Below, piece after piece: positions 25,524-33,751 of a stretch of DNA of 33,895 nucleotides. Origin of the DNA: CAYWHE01 sp964458125. Its GTDB lineage: Bacteria; Bacteroidota; Bacteroidia; AKYH767-A; OLB10. A program made the position numbers and the translations under genes. How positions within the stretch are numbered: position 1 is the first letter of the stretch; every line of letters begins with the position of its first letter. Below the pieces are notes generated by a model. The model saw only the letters and a program-made list of their open reading frames with translations. It was not told the origin of the DNA and searched no databases. The stretch spans positions 1-33,895 of the forward strand of contig CAYWHE010000012.1 in NCBI GenBank assembly GCA_964458125.1. The letters run 5' to 3'.

Positions 25524-25937
25524 TTATTTGATGGTATCGGCAGTAGGCCGTAAATAACTGTTCAATTTATCCAGTTGATCCCGTATTTCCTTCCGGGCTT
25601 CCGGCTGGCGGAGATCCTTATAAAACTGCTCCGCTGAAAGCTGCTGAGGTGTAACCGGAACGAAATAGGAATTCAGGAATTTCAGGATGTCCCACTGATC
25701 CGGATGGCCCTGGTAATCGGGGTATTTCCTTTCCTTCAGTTGTTCCACAGGCAACTCCAGCAATCCGGTTAAAACCGTCCGGATTTCCATTCGCTGGGAA
25801 TCGGTTTCCGCCTGGAGCTCGGCCTGCTGAAAAAAATGAACCACCGTATTGGCAGTGCCGGCAGATTCAACAGCCTGGCGGTTGGTACAACTTCCTGCCA
25901 ACAAGAAGCCAAAAAACACCATCAGCATTCTATTCAT
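25524..25937 (-). CDS. Small lipoprotein of unknown function
   Basis: I use the ATG at 25937 (MNRMLMVFFGFLLAGSC). It gives a clean lipoprotein signal with lipobox LAGSC and predicted lipidated Cys at residue 17; the open frame extends 41 codons further upstream, but those residues do not look like a signal. The mature part of about 120 residues is helical and charged (VVHFFQQAELQAETDSQRMEIRTVLTGL, QLSAEQFYKDLRQPEARKEIRDQLDKL). It lies directly upstream of the small cysteine-hydrolase candidate and probably forms a unit with it. Homology was not recognised. Confidence 0.8.
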   Translation of the reverse strand: MNRMLMVFFGFLLAGSCTNRQAVESAGTANTVVHFFQQAELQAETDSQRMEIRTVLTGLLELPVEQLKERKYPDYQGHPDQWDILKFLNSYFVPVTPQQLSAEQFYKDLRQPEARKEIRDQLDKLNSYLRPTADTIK

Positions 25938-26170
25938 CGTTGTCGCCCGGATTCCGGCAGCAAAGTTCGGAAAAATCCGGTTCGTTTTTACACTTGAAAT
26001 ATACAGGCCGCAGACGTTTAATTGAATGGTATTGGTAATCATTGATGGAATTTTCAACAAGTGATTTTCATTTGACAGCAGGGTTGAAGCTCCGGTGATT
26101 TCCAGCGCTCCCCCTGAGTAAGGAAGGGAGACGATAAAAGTAATTGAAAAATTGACGGGTCTGCGTATAC

Positions 26171-29100
26171 TTATTGAATTATAATCCTTTGCTCAGCGGT
26201 TTTGGATGAACTGATGAGCTGAAGAATATAAACGCCCTTTGCAAACATGGAAACATCATATTTCATGCGATTAACTCCCTTAGTTGCTTTGGAATAATAA
26301 CGGAGTATTACCCGTCCCGACAGGTCAAGCAGCTGCAATTTAAATTCTTCTGTCCTGGAAGTCCGATATTCCAATACCAGTTCTTCCGAAGCAGGATTTG
26401 GAAATATCTTAAGGTCTGCAGATGGTCCCCTGTTATTCGTTTCCGACCGTGTACATACGGTGACTGAAAGGGCAAGTGATTTTGCTGTTCCGTTCCCGCA
26501 GGCATTCACTCCTTTAACTTTGATATTTCCACTGACGCTCCCCACACTTACGGTAACCGTGGTTGTTCCCTGACCGGAAGTGATCGTGCTTCCTGCAGGT
26601 ACCGTCCACAAACAGGAAACTGCACCTGGTACAGCAGCAATCGAATAAGTTTGGACGGATCCCTCACAGGGTGATGTGTTACCGGCAATCGTACCTGGAA
26701 AGTCAGGTTTACTTTTGACAGACAAACTTTTTAATACACTGTTTCCGCAACTATTTACCGCTACAACCTTCAGTGAACCTGAAACAAAGCTGTTGTTAAA
26801 ATCAACCGTAACGCTGTTGGTGCCCTGTCCTCCTGAAATGCCTGCATTGGGAGGCGGAGTCCAGGTCCAGCTTAACCCGCTGACAAAGGGTACTGAATAT
26901 GTTTGGGTGGTCCCTGCACAAACGGCAGTTGACGGGCCGCTGATAGCCCCCGGAGTTGCAGGTACTGATTGAATAGACAATGTACGGGCGGAACTGCTGC
27001 CACATGCGTTCACTGCGGTTACCGAAACAGCTCCCGATAAAAAGGAGGGACTAAAATCAATGTTTACCGTATTGCTTCCCTGCCCGCCTGCAATGCTTGC
27101 GCCGGCTGGAGGATTCCATGCCCAGGTAACCCCGCCCACAAAGGGGATACTATACGTTTTGGTCGTACCCGCACACACCTCAGATGCCGGGCCGCTGATA
27201 ACGCCAGGAATTGAAGGAATTGATTTAACAGACAACGTACGCGCGTTACTGCTGCCGCATGCATTCGCAGCGATGACAGCAATAGTTCCCGAGGCGAAGC
27301 TGATGTTATAATTCACTGTCACTGAATTGGTGCCTTGTCCGCCAGCAATGCTGGCATTGAATGGAGCGGTCCATGTCCAGGTAACTCCGCTGACAAAAGG
27401 CACACTATACGTTTTGGTTGTGCCCGGACATACAGCTGCTGACGGTCCGCTGATGGTTCCCGGCTTTGTCGGTACAGATTTAATTGTCCGCGTACGGGTC
27501 ATGCTGCTTCCGCATCCATTTACAGCCGTCACCGAAAGCGTTCCGGAAGTAAAACTCCCACCAAAGGTGACCGTGACGGAGTTTGAGCCTTGTCCGCTGA
27601 TTATACTTGCATTGGCCGGAGCTGTCCAGTTATAAGTAACTCCGGGTACTGATGGCACACTGTAGTTTTTTGTTGTGCCCGGACAAACTGCACTTGCTGG
27701 CCCGGTGACCGAACCCGGCTGTTCCGGTGTATTCATTTCAATAAAAATACTGCTGGCCGGACTGCTTCCGCAACTGTTGACTGCAACCACCTCAAGCGTA
27801 CCTGAAGCTGTGAATCCAAGGGAATACATGATCGTCACCGTATTGGTTCCGGCACCGGAAGTAATGCTGGCGCCGGCCGGTACCGACCAGGTGTAGGAAG
27901 CAGCATGGGTAACCGGTGGCACGGTGTAGGTCCGGGTATCGCCTGGGCAAACCTTCGCAATTCCTCCCGTTCCGGTAATACTGTCCGGCTGTTCAGGTAT
28001 TATGCAGTCACAAATGATGGTTATGGTAGAGCCCCCGCTGCCAATAACGGGTGCAGGAGAAATGGGAGTACCCGCTGACGTGACGGACCATACCGGAGGC
28101 AGGGCTAAAGCGCCTGTACACCAGTTGGATACCGTAGCTGAAGCAGACTCATGACATCCGCTGCTGCCCATGCAATCGGTTTTTATCAGGTATGAATCGG
28201 AACCTCCGGCTCCGAAAGAAAAAGTGGTGCCGGCAATAACATATCCTCCATCTTTTGCCTGTGAAGAGGCATTTCCCGCATCATCTGCCACCCCTCCATA
28301 TGCTCTTGACCAAACCAATACACCGCTTGCATCCAGTTTAATCGCGTAAACATCCGTTCCGCCGGCGCCAAAACTGGAGGTCTTTCCTGCAATGATAAAT
28401 CCCAGGTCTGATGTTTGCCTTACGGAATAGCTAAAATCATCTGATAAACCTCCGCATACTTTTGTCCACATGACAGTTCCTGATGAATCGGTTCTGACAA
28501 TAAAAACATCAAAATCGCCCGAACCAAAACTATTGCTTGAACCTGCCAAAACATATCCTCCGTCGGTTAATTGCTGAACAGATACAGCGTGATCAATCCC
28601 CGCACCTCCGAATAATTTTATCCAGGCCACTGCACCGGCAGGATCGGTTTTGATCAGAAATGCATCCGCAGGACCCGAGGCAGGCGCAGTATAACCGGCA
28701 ATAATATAACCTCCGTCATCCGTTTGCTGAACGGCATATGCCAGATCAACCCGCCCCAGACCGCTGTTATAGATTTTTGTCCATACAACCGTACCGGCCG
28801 CATCCGTTTTAATCAGATATGCGTGATCCTCACCGGCAGGGTTCCGGGCATGTCCGGTAATAATATATCCCCCGTCACTGGTAGGCTTCACCTCAAATCC
28901 TTTTTCCGTCCGTATGGTGCCAATGTTCTTTATCCAGATTAAATCTCCGGTTTTACTGGTCCTGATCAGATAAACATCATCATCCACCGTACCCGATCTG
29001 TCGGCCTTGTTATGTCCTGTAAGTACATAACCGCTATCAGGCGTTTGCTGAACAGAAAAGATATTATCTGCGGCAATGCCGCTGAAGGTTTTTGTCCAGA

Positions 29101-30850
29101 GCGTATCCCCTCTTATGTCGGTCTTCACCAGGTATGCATCATTCATCGAGGCACCGAAACTTGTTGTTGCACCGGCAAAAATAAATCCTCCGTCTGAAGT
29201 CGGGTAAACAGCAAAAGCACTTTCATCCAGCGTATCTCCGTAGGTTTTCTGGAAAGGATTAATACCGGTGATGGCCTTCATTCCGGATATGGAGATGTCC
29301 TGCGGATCCACCACAAATGTTTCCTTTGCACTTGTATAGAAGGAGTCCCCTTCATAATCAATGATCATATCATACCCCTTGTCAGGACTATCGTTTGGCA
29401 TGTATGAAGCCCATAGGGCAGTAGGAGGGATATTCCCGTTTGTATCCGAAGTTAAAGTTATGGTGGCTACTCTTCCGGGAAGGTTAAAAACCATTCCCGT
29501 AATCCAGGTGGTGTCTTTAATAAGATGTACCTTAAATGACGTGTTTTTCGGAAAACCCCTTCCTTTAATATATACAGGGTCCCCAATGCAGAAATAATCC
29601 AGTTCCTTTCCGGCCAGGTCGCAGGAATAAATATATTCGTTAAAATTATTTACAAACACGGTATCGTTGATGGAGGTGGTATCCGATGCCCCGCCGTAAC
29701 CATAACATTTAATTTTGACGATATAACGCCCGTCGGGGAAAGCGGCGGTTTTGTTACTGTCGGCTTCATGATCCACCGATTCAATCATGTCATTCCAGTT
29801 CCCGCCAGCCTTTCCGTTTGTGTCCCAAAAATAATTCTGATCCGTTTCCTGAAAGGTGTTATTAACTGTATCTATATTCGTGAGCCTGTGCCAGTAAACT
29901 GCATTATTAGCGGTTCCATCAAGTATCGGAAAAGCAGAAGCACATATGCCGGTATTCGAATATACAGCATGTGCCTTGTTGGTTGTTCTGAATTTACCAA
30001 AGGTGTTCCTGCCCGTATTGGGGGTGTCATTCGAAAGAAAATGTCCTGCGAATTCAATTTGAATTTGCGGAAAAGTAATTTGGGAGCCATAACCTGGTGA
30101 ATAGGCCGACACTCCAAATTCTGCCTTTTTGACCGCTATGTTATAATTGGTAACACCGGCAAAATTGGAAAAACGGTCATACATATTGGCAAATATGTCT
30201 ACGTTATTTCGGATCACTGTATCCCCTGAGGCCGTTGACTCCGTATAGAAAGCTCCTCCATGAAGGCTGTACCTTACAGGAGTCACGATGGTTGGAATCT
30301 CGCTATCTGCAACGGGTGATAGTGTATCAATTGGATTGCCGTCGAGATCGGGTGCAAATGCACTGACAGGGGAAATCCCGCCCTGGTTATTTATTTTTTC
30401 AAAATGCAGGTGAGACAGAATGCCCGCGGCTATTGCTACAAAGCCAATGGTATCGCCGACAGCGGTCGTATCCCCGTATTGCCAAAATCTTGTCCGGTCA
30501 TTTTTAAACTCATTAAACCGGATATGAACATACCCGAAACCATGAGCTGTATCTGCCAGGGAATTTGAAATTGAAATCAGCTGATTATAATGGCTGGCCG
30601 GAACCGTATTTCGTTCCAGAATACGTCCTGCTGTTACGGCAAGAACAGGACTGCCGGAATCTACCGGCAAATCAAGCCCTTCATGAAAATGTATGGTGTT
30701 TCCAGCATAATTTCCATAACCTTCCCAGATTCTATGCATGGCATTAACAGGTGATAGGGGCCAGGGTACCTGGGCTGAGGCATATTGAATTACCGAAATA
30801 ACCATGAATGTGAATAAAATATTCCGGGAAAATACAGGTGGTGATTTCAT
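26171..30850 (-). CDS. T9SS-exported M23 peptidase with seven-bladed propeller and PKD-like repeats (1559 aa)
   Basis: After a signal peptide (ends SAQ, residue 27) comes an M23/LytM metallopeptidase domain with every key residue visible: zinc ligands H56, D60 (HEGLD) and H149, and catalytic His H109 (GYVHI) and H147 (HLHFE). Next is a beta-rich region (about 190-520). Seven repeats of about 52 residues follow (pattern QxTxDGGYxxAGxTxSFGxGxxDxYxxKTDxxGxxxWxKxxG), probably one beta propeller, then six PKD-like repeats of about 84 residues, each with a C(P/A)GT and a NxCG motif. A T9SS type A sorting domain ends the protein (IFPNPASEELVLEY, FAKGVYILQLI, EQRIIIQ). M23 enzymes cut peptidoglycan or glycine-rich peptides; secretion through T9SS suggests an external target. 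It starts 19 bases after the stop of the 360-aa gene. Confidence 0.92.
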   Translation of the reverse strand: MKSPPVFSRNILFTFMVISVIQYASAQVPWPLSPVNAMHRIWEGYGNYAGNTIHFHEGLDLPVDSGSPVLAVTAGRILERNTVPASHYNQLISISNSLADTAHGFGYVHIRFNEFKNDRTRFWQYGDTTAVGDTIGFVAIAAGILSHLHFEKINNQGGISPVSAFAPDLDGNPIDTLSPVADSEIPTIVTPVRYSLHGGAFYTESTASGDTVIRNNVDIFANMYDRFSNFAGVTNYNIAVKKAEFGVSAYSPGYGSQITFPQIQIEFAGHFLSNDTPNTGRNTFGKFRTTNKAHAVYSNTGICASAFPILDGTANNAVYWHRLTNIDTVNNTFQETDQNYFWDTNGKAGGNWNDMIESVDHEADSNKTAAFPDGRYIVKIKCYGYGGASDTTSINDTVFVNNFNEYIYSCDLAGKELDYFCIGDPVYIKGRGFPKNTSFKVHLIKDTTWITGMVFNLPGRVATITLTSDTNGNIPPTALWASYMPNDSPDKGYDMIIDYEGDSFYTSAKETFVVDPQDISISGMKAITGINPFQKTYGDTLDESAFAVYPTSDGGFIFAGATTSFGASMNDAYLVKTDIRGDTLWTKTFSGIAADNIFSVQQTPDSGYVLTGHNKADRSGTVDDDVYLIRTSKTGDLIWIKNIGTIRTEKGFEVKPTSDGGYIITGHARNPAGEDHAYLIKTDAAGTVVWTKIYNSGLGRVDLAYAVQQTDDGGYIIAGYTAPASGPADAFLIKTDPAGAVAWIKLFGGAGIDHAVSVQQLTDGGYVLAGSSNSFGSGDFDVFIVRTDSSGTVMWTKVCGGLSDDFSYSVRQTSDLGFIIAGKTSSFGAGGTDVYAIKLDASGVLVWSRAYGGVADDAGNASSQAKDGGYVIAGTTFSFGAGGSDSYLIKTDCMGSSGCHESASATVSNWCTGALALPPVWSVTSAGTPISPAPVIGSGGSTITIICDCIIPEQPDSITGTGGIAKVCPGDTRTYTVPPVTHAASYTWSVPAGASITSGAGTNTVTIMYSLGFTASGTLEVVAVNSCGSSPASSIFIEMNTPEQPGSVTGPASAVCPGTTKNYSVPSVPGVTYNWTAPANASIISGQGSNSVTVTFGGSFTSGTLSVTAVNGCGSSMTRTRTIKSVPTKPGTISGPSAAVCPGTTKTYSVPFVSGVTWTWTAPFNASIAGGQGTNSVTVNYNISFASGTIAVIAANACGSSNARTLSVKSIPSIPGVISGPASEVCAGTTKTYSIPFVGGVTWAWNPPAGASIAGGQGSNTVNIDFSPSFLSGAVSVTAVNACGSSSARTLSIQSVPATPGAISGPSTAVCAGTTQTYSVPFVSGLSWTWTPPPNAGISGGQGTNSVTVDFNNSFVSGSLKVVAVNSCGNSVLKSLSVKSKPDFPGTIAGNTSPCEGSVQTYSIAAVPGAVSCLWTVPAGSTITSGQGTTTVTVSVGSVSGNIKVKGVNACGNGTAKSLALSVTVCTRSETNNRGPSADLKIFPNPASEELVLEYRTSRTEEFKLQLLDLSGRVILRYYSKATKGVNRMKYDVSMFAKGVYILQLISSSKTAEQRIIIQ
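26465..28005 (-). repeat. Six tandem PKD-like coding repeats of about 250 bases
   Basis: Each unit encodes a PGxISGPxxxVCxGTTKTYSVP start, a W(T/A)WxxPxxASIxxGQG centre and an AVNxCGSS end. Units 2-5 are the most similar to one another. Confidence 0.85.
28165..29250 (-). repeat. Seven coding repeats forming a probable beta propeller
   Basis: Repeats of about 50-55 residues carry DGGYxxAG, the variable loop SFG(A/S)G, and (Y/F)xxKTDxxGxxxW. The count of seven matches a closed propeller. Confidence 0.8.
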
Positions 30851-30869
30851 GTCATTCCGGAATTAACGG

Positions 30870-31946
30870 TTATTTAAATTTGTACTGCTTAACTGAACCT
30901 GCAGTTATATAACTATACAGATTTTGCTCCGGCAACAGCTTCAGCTGATCGTAATTCAGATCCAGTTTCTGCACTCCGACATGCAATGATTCAAAACTAA
31001 AATCCCGGCAGTCAAGAATACCGATGGCGGGAATTGCATTATCATGATGGTCGCCCTTATAAAAAAGAAATCCATAACACTGATCATGAGTATTCCATAC
31101 AGGTGAAAAGATTCCTGATTGCAAGCCGGTAACCGTATTAATAACTTCCCATGTATTCATGTCAACCAGGTTGAGCGACCAGTCGCTGCCGTTTTCGATG
31201 GTCATCAACAGCCAGTTCATTTCCGTATTTATGTGCATGAGCCGCAGTTCATTTCCATAGGTATAATTCCAGGTATGGATAACCCGTCCCTTTTCAGTCT
31301 CTATCAAATCCAACCGGAACTGGTTGTCCGATAAGTTTCCCTGCATAGTCCTTATAAACATTCCGTTTTCGTCCAATTCAGCTGAGGCCAGCCGCGATTC
31401 AAAATTCCATGTCCGTTCGCCATTTAAGTTATAACTCTCCAGACCGTTTTGAGTAAGAAGAATTATCCCCTGGCTTTTTGTAATAAACACCTGTGAAAAA
31501 AAAACGGTATTCGGTACATATGATAAAATCTGGCCATTGGTTCCATAACAGGTAAAGCCCTTTAATTGAATCCTGCCATCTTCGTGCCGGTGGTATGGAT
31601 AAAATGCATCTGAGGCAACAACAAAAAAGTTTTTTAATGTGGAAACGATAATCCTTTCGGAAGAAACCGGAATCTCCCACAAGAGCCGATGTCCCCGATC
31701 CAGCAAAGAAGCCTGGAGCGTATGGTCTAGTTTTGAAATTTTAACATAAAGTTCTCCGTTCTCCAATTCGCCGGCATATAATAACAGAAAGTCCTTCGTA
31801 TCCATGTTTTTACCCGCTTCCATGTTGCCTCTCCGTTCAGAATGAAGTACCAGTTTATATTTGCCCGTATGACTTTGAGCCGGCAACAAAGCGCTGAAGG
31901 AAACAAACAGGGTGATCAAAGCAGTTATTCCAAAACGATGCTCCAT
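30870..31946 (-). CDS. Secreted protein of unknown function, probably beta-propeller-like (358 aa)
   Basis: The signal peptide ends near LPAQ. I start at the ATG at 31946; one two codons earlier is also possible. The mature protein is rich in short beta strands separated by turns (ILSYVPNTVFFSQVFITKSQGIILLTQNGLESYNLNGERTWNF, then RVIHTWNYTYGNELRLMHINTEMNWLLMTIENG), like a WD/PQQ-type propeller without strict motifs. It has no T9SS tail or lipobox, so it may stay in the periplasm. It is the first gene of the operon with the M23/propeller protein and has a well-matched promoter upstream. Function is unknown. Confidence 0.85.
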   Translation of the reverse strand: MEHRFGITALITLFVSFSALLPAQSHTGKYKLVLHSERRGNMEAGKNMDTKDFLLLYAGELENGELYVKISKLDHTLQASLLDRGHRLLWEIPVSSERIIVSTLKNFFVVASDAFYPYHRHEDGRIQLKGFTCYGTNGQILSYVPNTVFFSQVFITKSQGIILLTQNGLESYNLNGERTWNFESRLASAELDENGMFIRTMQGNLSDNQFRLDLIETEKGRVIHTWNYTYGNELRLMHINTEMNWLLMTIENGSDWSLNLVDMNTWEVINTVTGLQSGIFSPVWNTHDQCYGFLFYKGDHHDNAIPAIGILDCRDFSFESLHVGVQKLDLNYDQLKLLPEQNLYSYITAGSVKQYKFK

Positions 31947-31952
31947 TATCAT

Positions 31953-32447
31953 TAAATCTAAATTGTCTAAATTATTGAACCCGGTTACTGCTCTTACCTT
32001 CCTAAAGGAACAGGTGATTTAACTGGCCCTGTTGCATGACCGTTTTCAGCACCATACAGGACAGCGGAAGAATGAACGAAGGGAGGACTGAACTCTAAAT
32101 GGCTTATGCCAAAGCCAATATTATAGATCAAAGATAATCCCTGCAAGCTAAAATTACAACTAAAATGTAGTTGTCCCTTCCTGCGAATCACGAGTTTCTT
32201 TCCAAAATCCAAACGGGTTATGTTCAGGTCCCGGAAGCAAGCATAGCCATGGCCATTTATTTTCTCCGCGTTTTCGCTTTATGCCCGTGCTTTTCAGCTC
32301 TCTGGCGGGATGTTATAGGTAGAAACTCAGGCAACCTTGTTCTTACAAATTCACCACCGCCTTTTTTAACATTTCGATAAGCCTTCTTTTGGAGGCTGGT
32401 TTCTGCTTGCCATGATCTGCTTTCCCTTTTGACCTGTTGCGGTTTAG
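31953..32447. other. 495-base gap ahead of the 360-aa gene
   Basis: The gap holds the best promoter match in the window (32129-32159) and otherwise AT-rich sequence. Two minus-strand open frames occur: one of 72 codons (31994-32212), which I reject because the promoter lies inside it, and a strongly basic 64-codon frame (32257-32451) starting at TTG and overlapping the DUF1801 stop. Neither is supported as a gene. Confidence 0.5.
32129..32159 (-). promoter_or_regulatory. Bacteroidota-type promoter for the 360-aa/M23 operon
   Basis: On the minus strand TTG (32159-32157), a 20-base spacer and TATCTTTG (32136-32129) match the -33/-7 consensus of Bacteroidota primary sigma factor promoters in both half-sites. 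The leader to the start at 31946 would be about 175 bases. Confidence 0.55.
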
Positions 32448-32873
32448 TCAATGCGATGCCTTCAGCCCATATCGTATGGCCTCTTCAAGTATATCCATGT
32501 TTATGTCCTTCAGCGTTTTGAACTTAATGCAATATCCGGTTGTACTTGCCTTGCCTAATTTCCGGCCATACGTTTGAGGTAAGTATGTTTTGTCCTTGAT
32601 ACCCATGATGTAAACAGAGATTCCGGTTGTGTTTGGACTGATGCCAATTTGATAAAACTCTTTGGTTTTTCCATCCGCATATTTTATGGTCTGAAGGCCA
32701 TATCCAATATTGGGATTAGTGACGGTTTTACCCTGATCGTCTTTGCCATCCAGGAACCACAATTTACATTCCGGCAATACCTTAAGTATGCGTTGGTGCA
32801 AAGCTTCCATGTCAGCACGTTTGGCTTCAGGCAGAGTCGCCATGTATTCTTTGATTTGTTCCCTTACGTTCAT
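32448..32873 (-). CDS. DUF1801 (YdhG-like) domain protein
   Basis: The 141-aa protein resembles small DUF1801/YdhG-type proteins: a helical N-terminal part (REQIKEYMATLPEAKRADMEALHQRIL), a strand-rich middle (KLWFLDGKDDQG, IGYGLQTIKYADG, FYQIGISPNTTGISVYIMG) and the C-terminal KFKTLKDINMDILEEAIRYGL typical of the family. Biochemical function is not known. Unlike most genes here it has a good Shine-Dalgarno sequence (AAGAAGGAG, 11 bases before the ATG). It follows the dihydrofolate-reductase-like gene by 62 bases and could share its transcript. Confidence 0.85.
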   Translation of the reverse strand: MNVREQIKEYMATLPEAKRADMEALHQRILKVLPECKLWFLDGKDDQGKTVTNPNIGYGLQTIKYADGKTKEFYQIGISPNTTGISVYIMGIKDKTYLPQTYGRKLGKASTTGYCIKFKTLKDINMDILEEAIRYGLKASH

Positions 32874-32883
32874 TTATTGTTGT

Positions 32884-32892
32884 CTCCTTCTT
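32884..32892 (-). promoter_or_regulatory. Strong ribosome binding site of the DUF1801 gene
   Basis: AAGAAGGAG on the minus strand, 11 bases before the start codon. Strong Shine-Dalgarno sites are uncommon in Bacteroidota and absent ahead of most other genes here, which hints at a different origin for this gene. Confidence 0.6.
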
Positions 32893-32935
32893 GTTTAATG
32901 GTCATTCTGAAATGACTGCTGAGAGCGGTTCGTTT

Positions 32936-33502
32936 TTATTGTGCTGAGTTGTTAGTTTTTGCCGGTTCGTAGTAAAGCGTTATTGCACCGGAACTAAAGA
33001 TTTTTGTCTTGATGAGTTTAAGAACAGTCCGGCCGGATCCGTTTTCAAATAATGGCAGACCATTTCCAGCTATAACAGGGTGAACACAAAACTGGTATTC
33101 ATCAATTAAATTAAGTTTCATTAAGTGTATGATTAAACTCCGGCTGCCGATAAAAATGTCTTTACCCGATTGTTGCCTGAGTTCCAAAACTTCTTCTTCA
33201 ATGCTTCGGTTTGCCAACTTTGCACTTTCCCATGCTATATTTCCCAGCGTGTGGGAAAAAACTATCTTTGGAATTTTGTCCATCGCTACAGCAAAGTCGT
33301 CCATTGCTTTTTCACCTGAAGGATTTTTTACCAGCTGTTGCCAATATTCCATAAGTTGATAGGTTATTCTGCCGTAAAGTATTGCATCAGCCTCACTTAA
33401 TAGCCCGGTATAATGCTGATGTATTTCTTCATCTGGAATTATTGCCGTATGGTCGCAAAATCCGTCAAGCGTCATATTGATTGCCGCAATTATCTTTCTC
33501 AT
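32936..33502 (-). CDS. Dihydrofolate-reductase-family (RibD C-terminal-like) protein
   Basis: The 188-aa protein has the RibD_C/DHFR-like reductase pattern: MRKIIAAINMTLDGFCD at the N terminus, then ADAILYGRITYQLMEYWQ, KIPKIVFSHTLGNIAWESAKL, GKDIFIGSRSLIIHLMKLNLIDEYQFCVHPVIAGNGLPLFEN and a closing strand. These proteins bind NADPH; stand-alone members of this kind have no assigned substrate. It lies 62 bases upstream of the DUF1801 gene. A second gene of the same family ends about 250 bases further upstream. Confidence 0.92.
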   Translation of the reverse strand: MRKIIAAINMTLDGFCDHTAIIPDEEIHQHYTGLLSEADAILYGRITYQLMEYWQQLVKNPSGEKAMDDFAVAMDKIPKIVFSHTLGNIAWESAKLANRSIEEEVLELRQQSGKDIFIGSRSLIIHLMKLNLIDEYQFCVHPVIAGNGLPLFENGSGRTVLKLIKTKIFSSGAITLYYEPAKTNNSAQ

Positions 33503-33751
33503 CGTATTAAGTTTATGTCAATCCAATTCGTGTGTCGTTTATACAATGACTGCTAGCTGGCAGGTATTACTTCAGGCGGGATATTTTTTAACAACCAGTC
33601 CGGAACCGCTGCATGATTAAAAATATAATGTAGCATTAAACAACAATACCACTATCGATATTCGTCTGCCGGAACAAAAGTACCCGATGCAAACAACCGG
33701 AGTTTCAATATCCATAACCACTTGCGGCAATACCATTGTCAGCCTTCATTG

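Noticed and set aside
31994..32212. 72-codon minus-strand open frame in the gap before the 360-aa gene.
   Set aside because: No recognisable domain, and the best promoter in the window lies inside it.
32880..33751. Integron attC sites between the small accessory genes.
   Set aside because: The short shared motif lacks paired R and L boxes (RYYYAAC / GTTRRRY) and a clear imperfect palindrome; only the shared 10-mer is reported.
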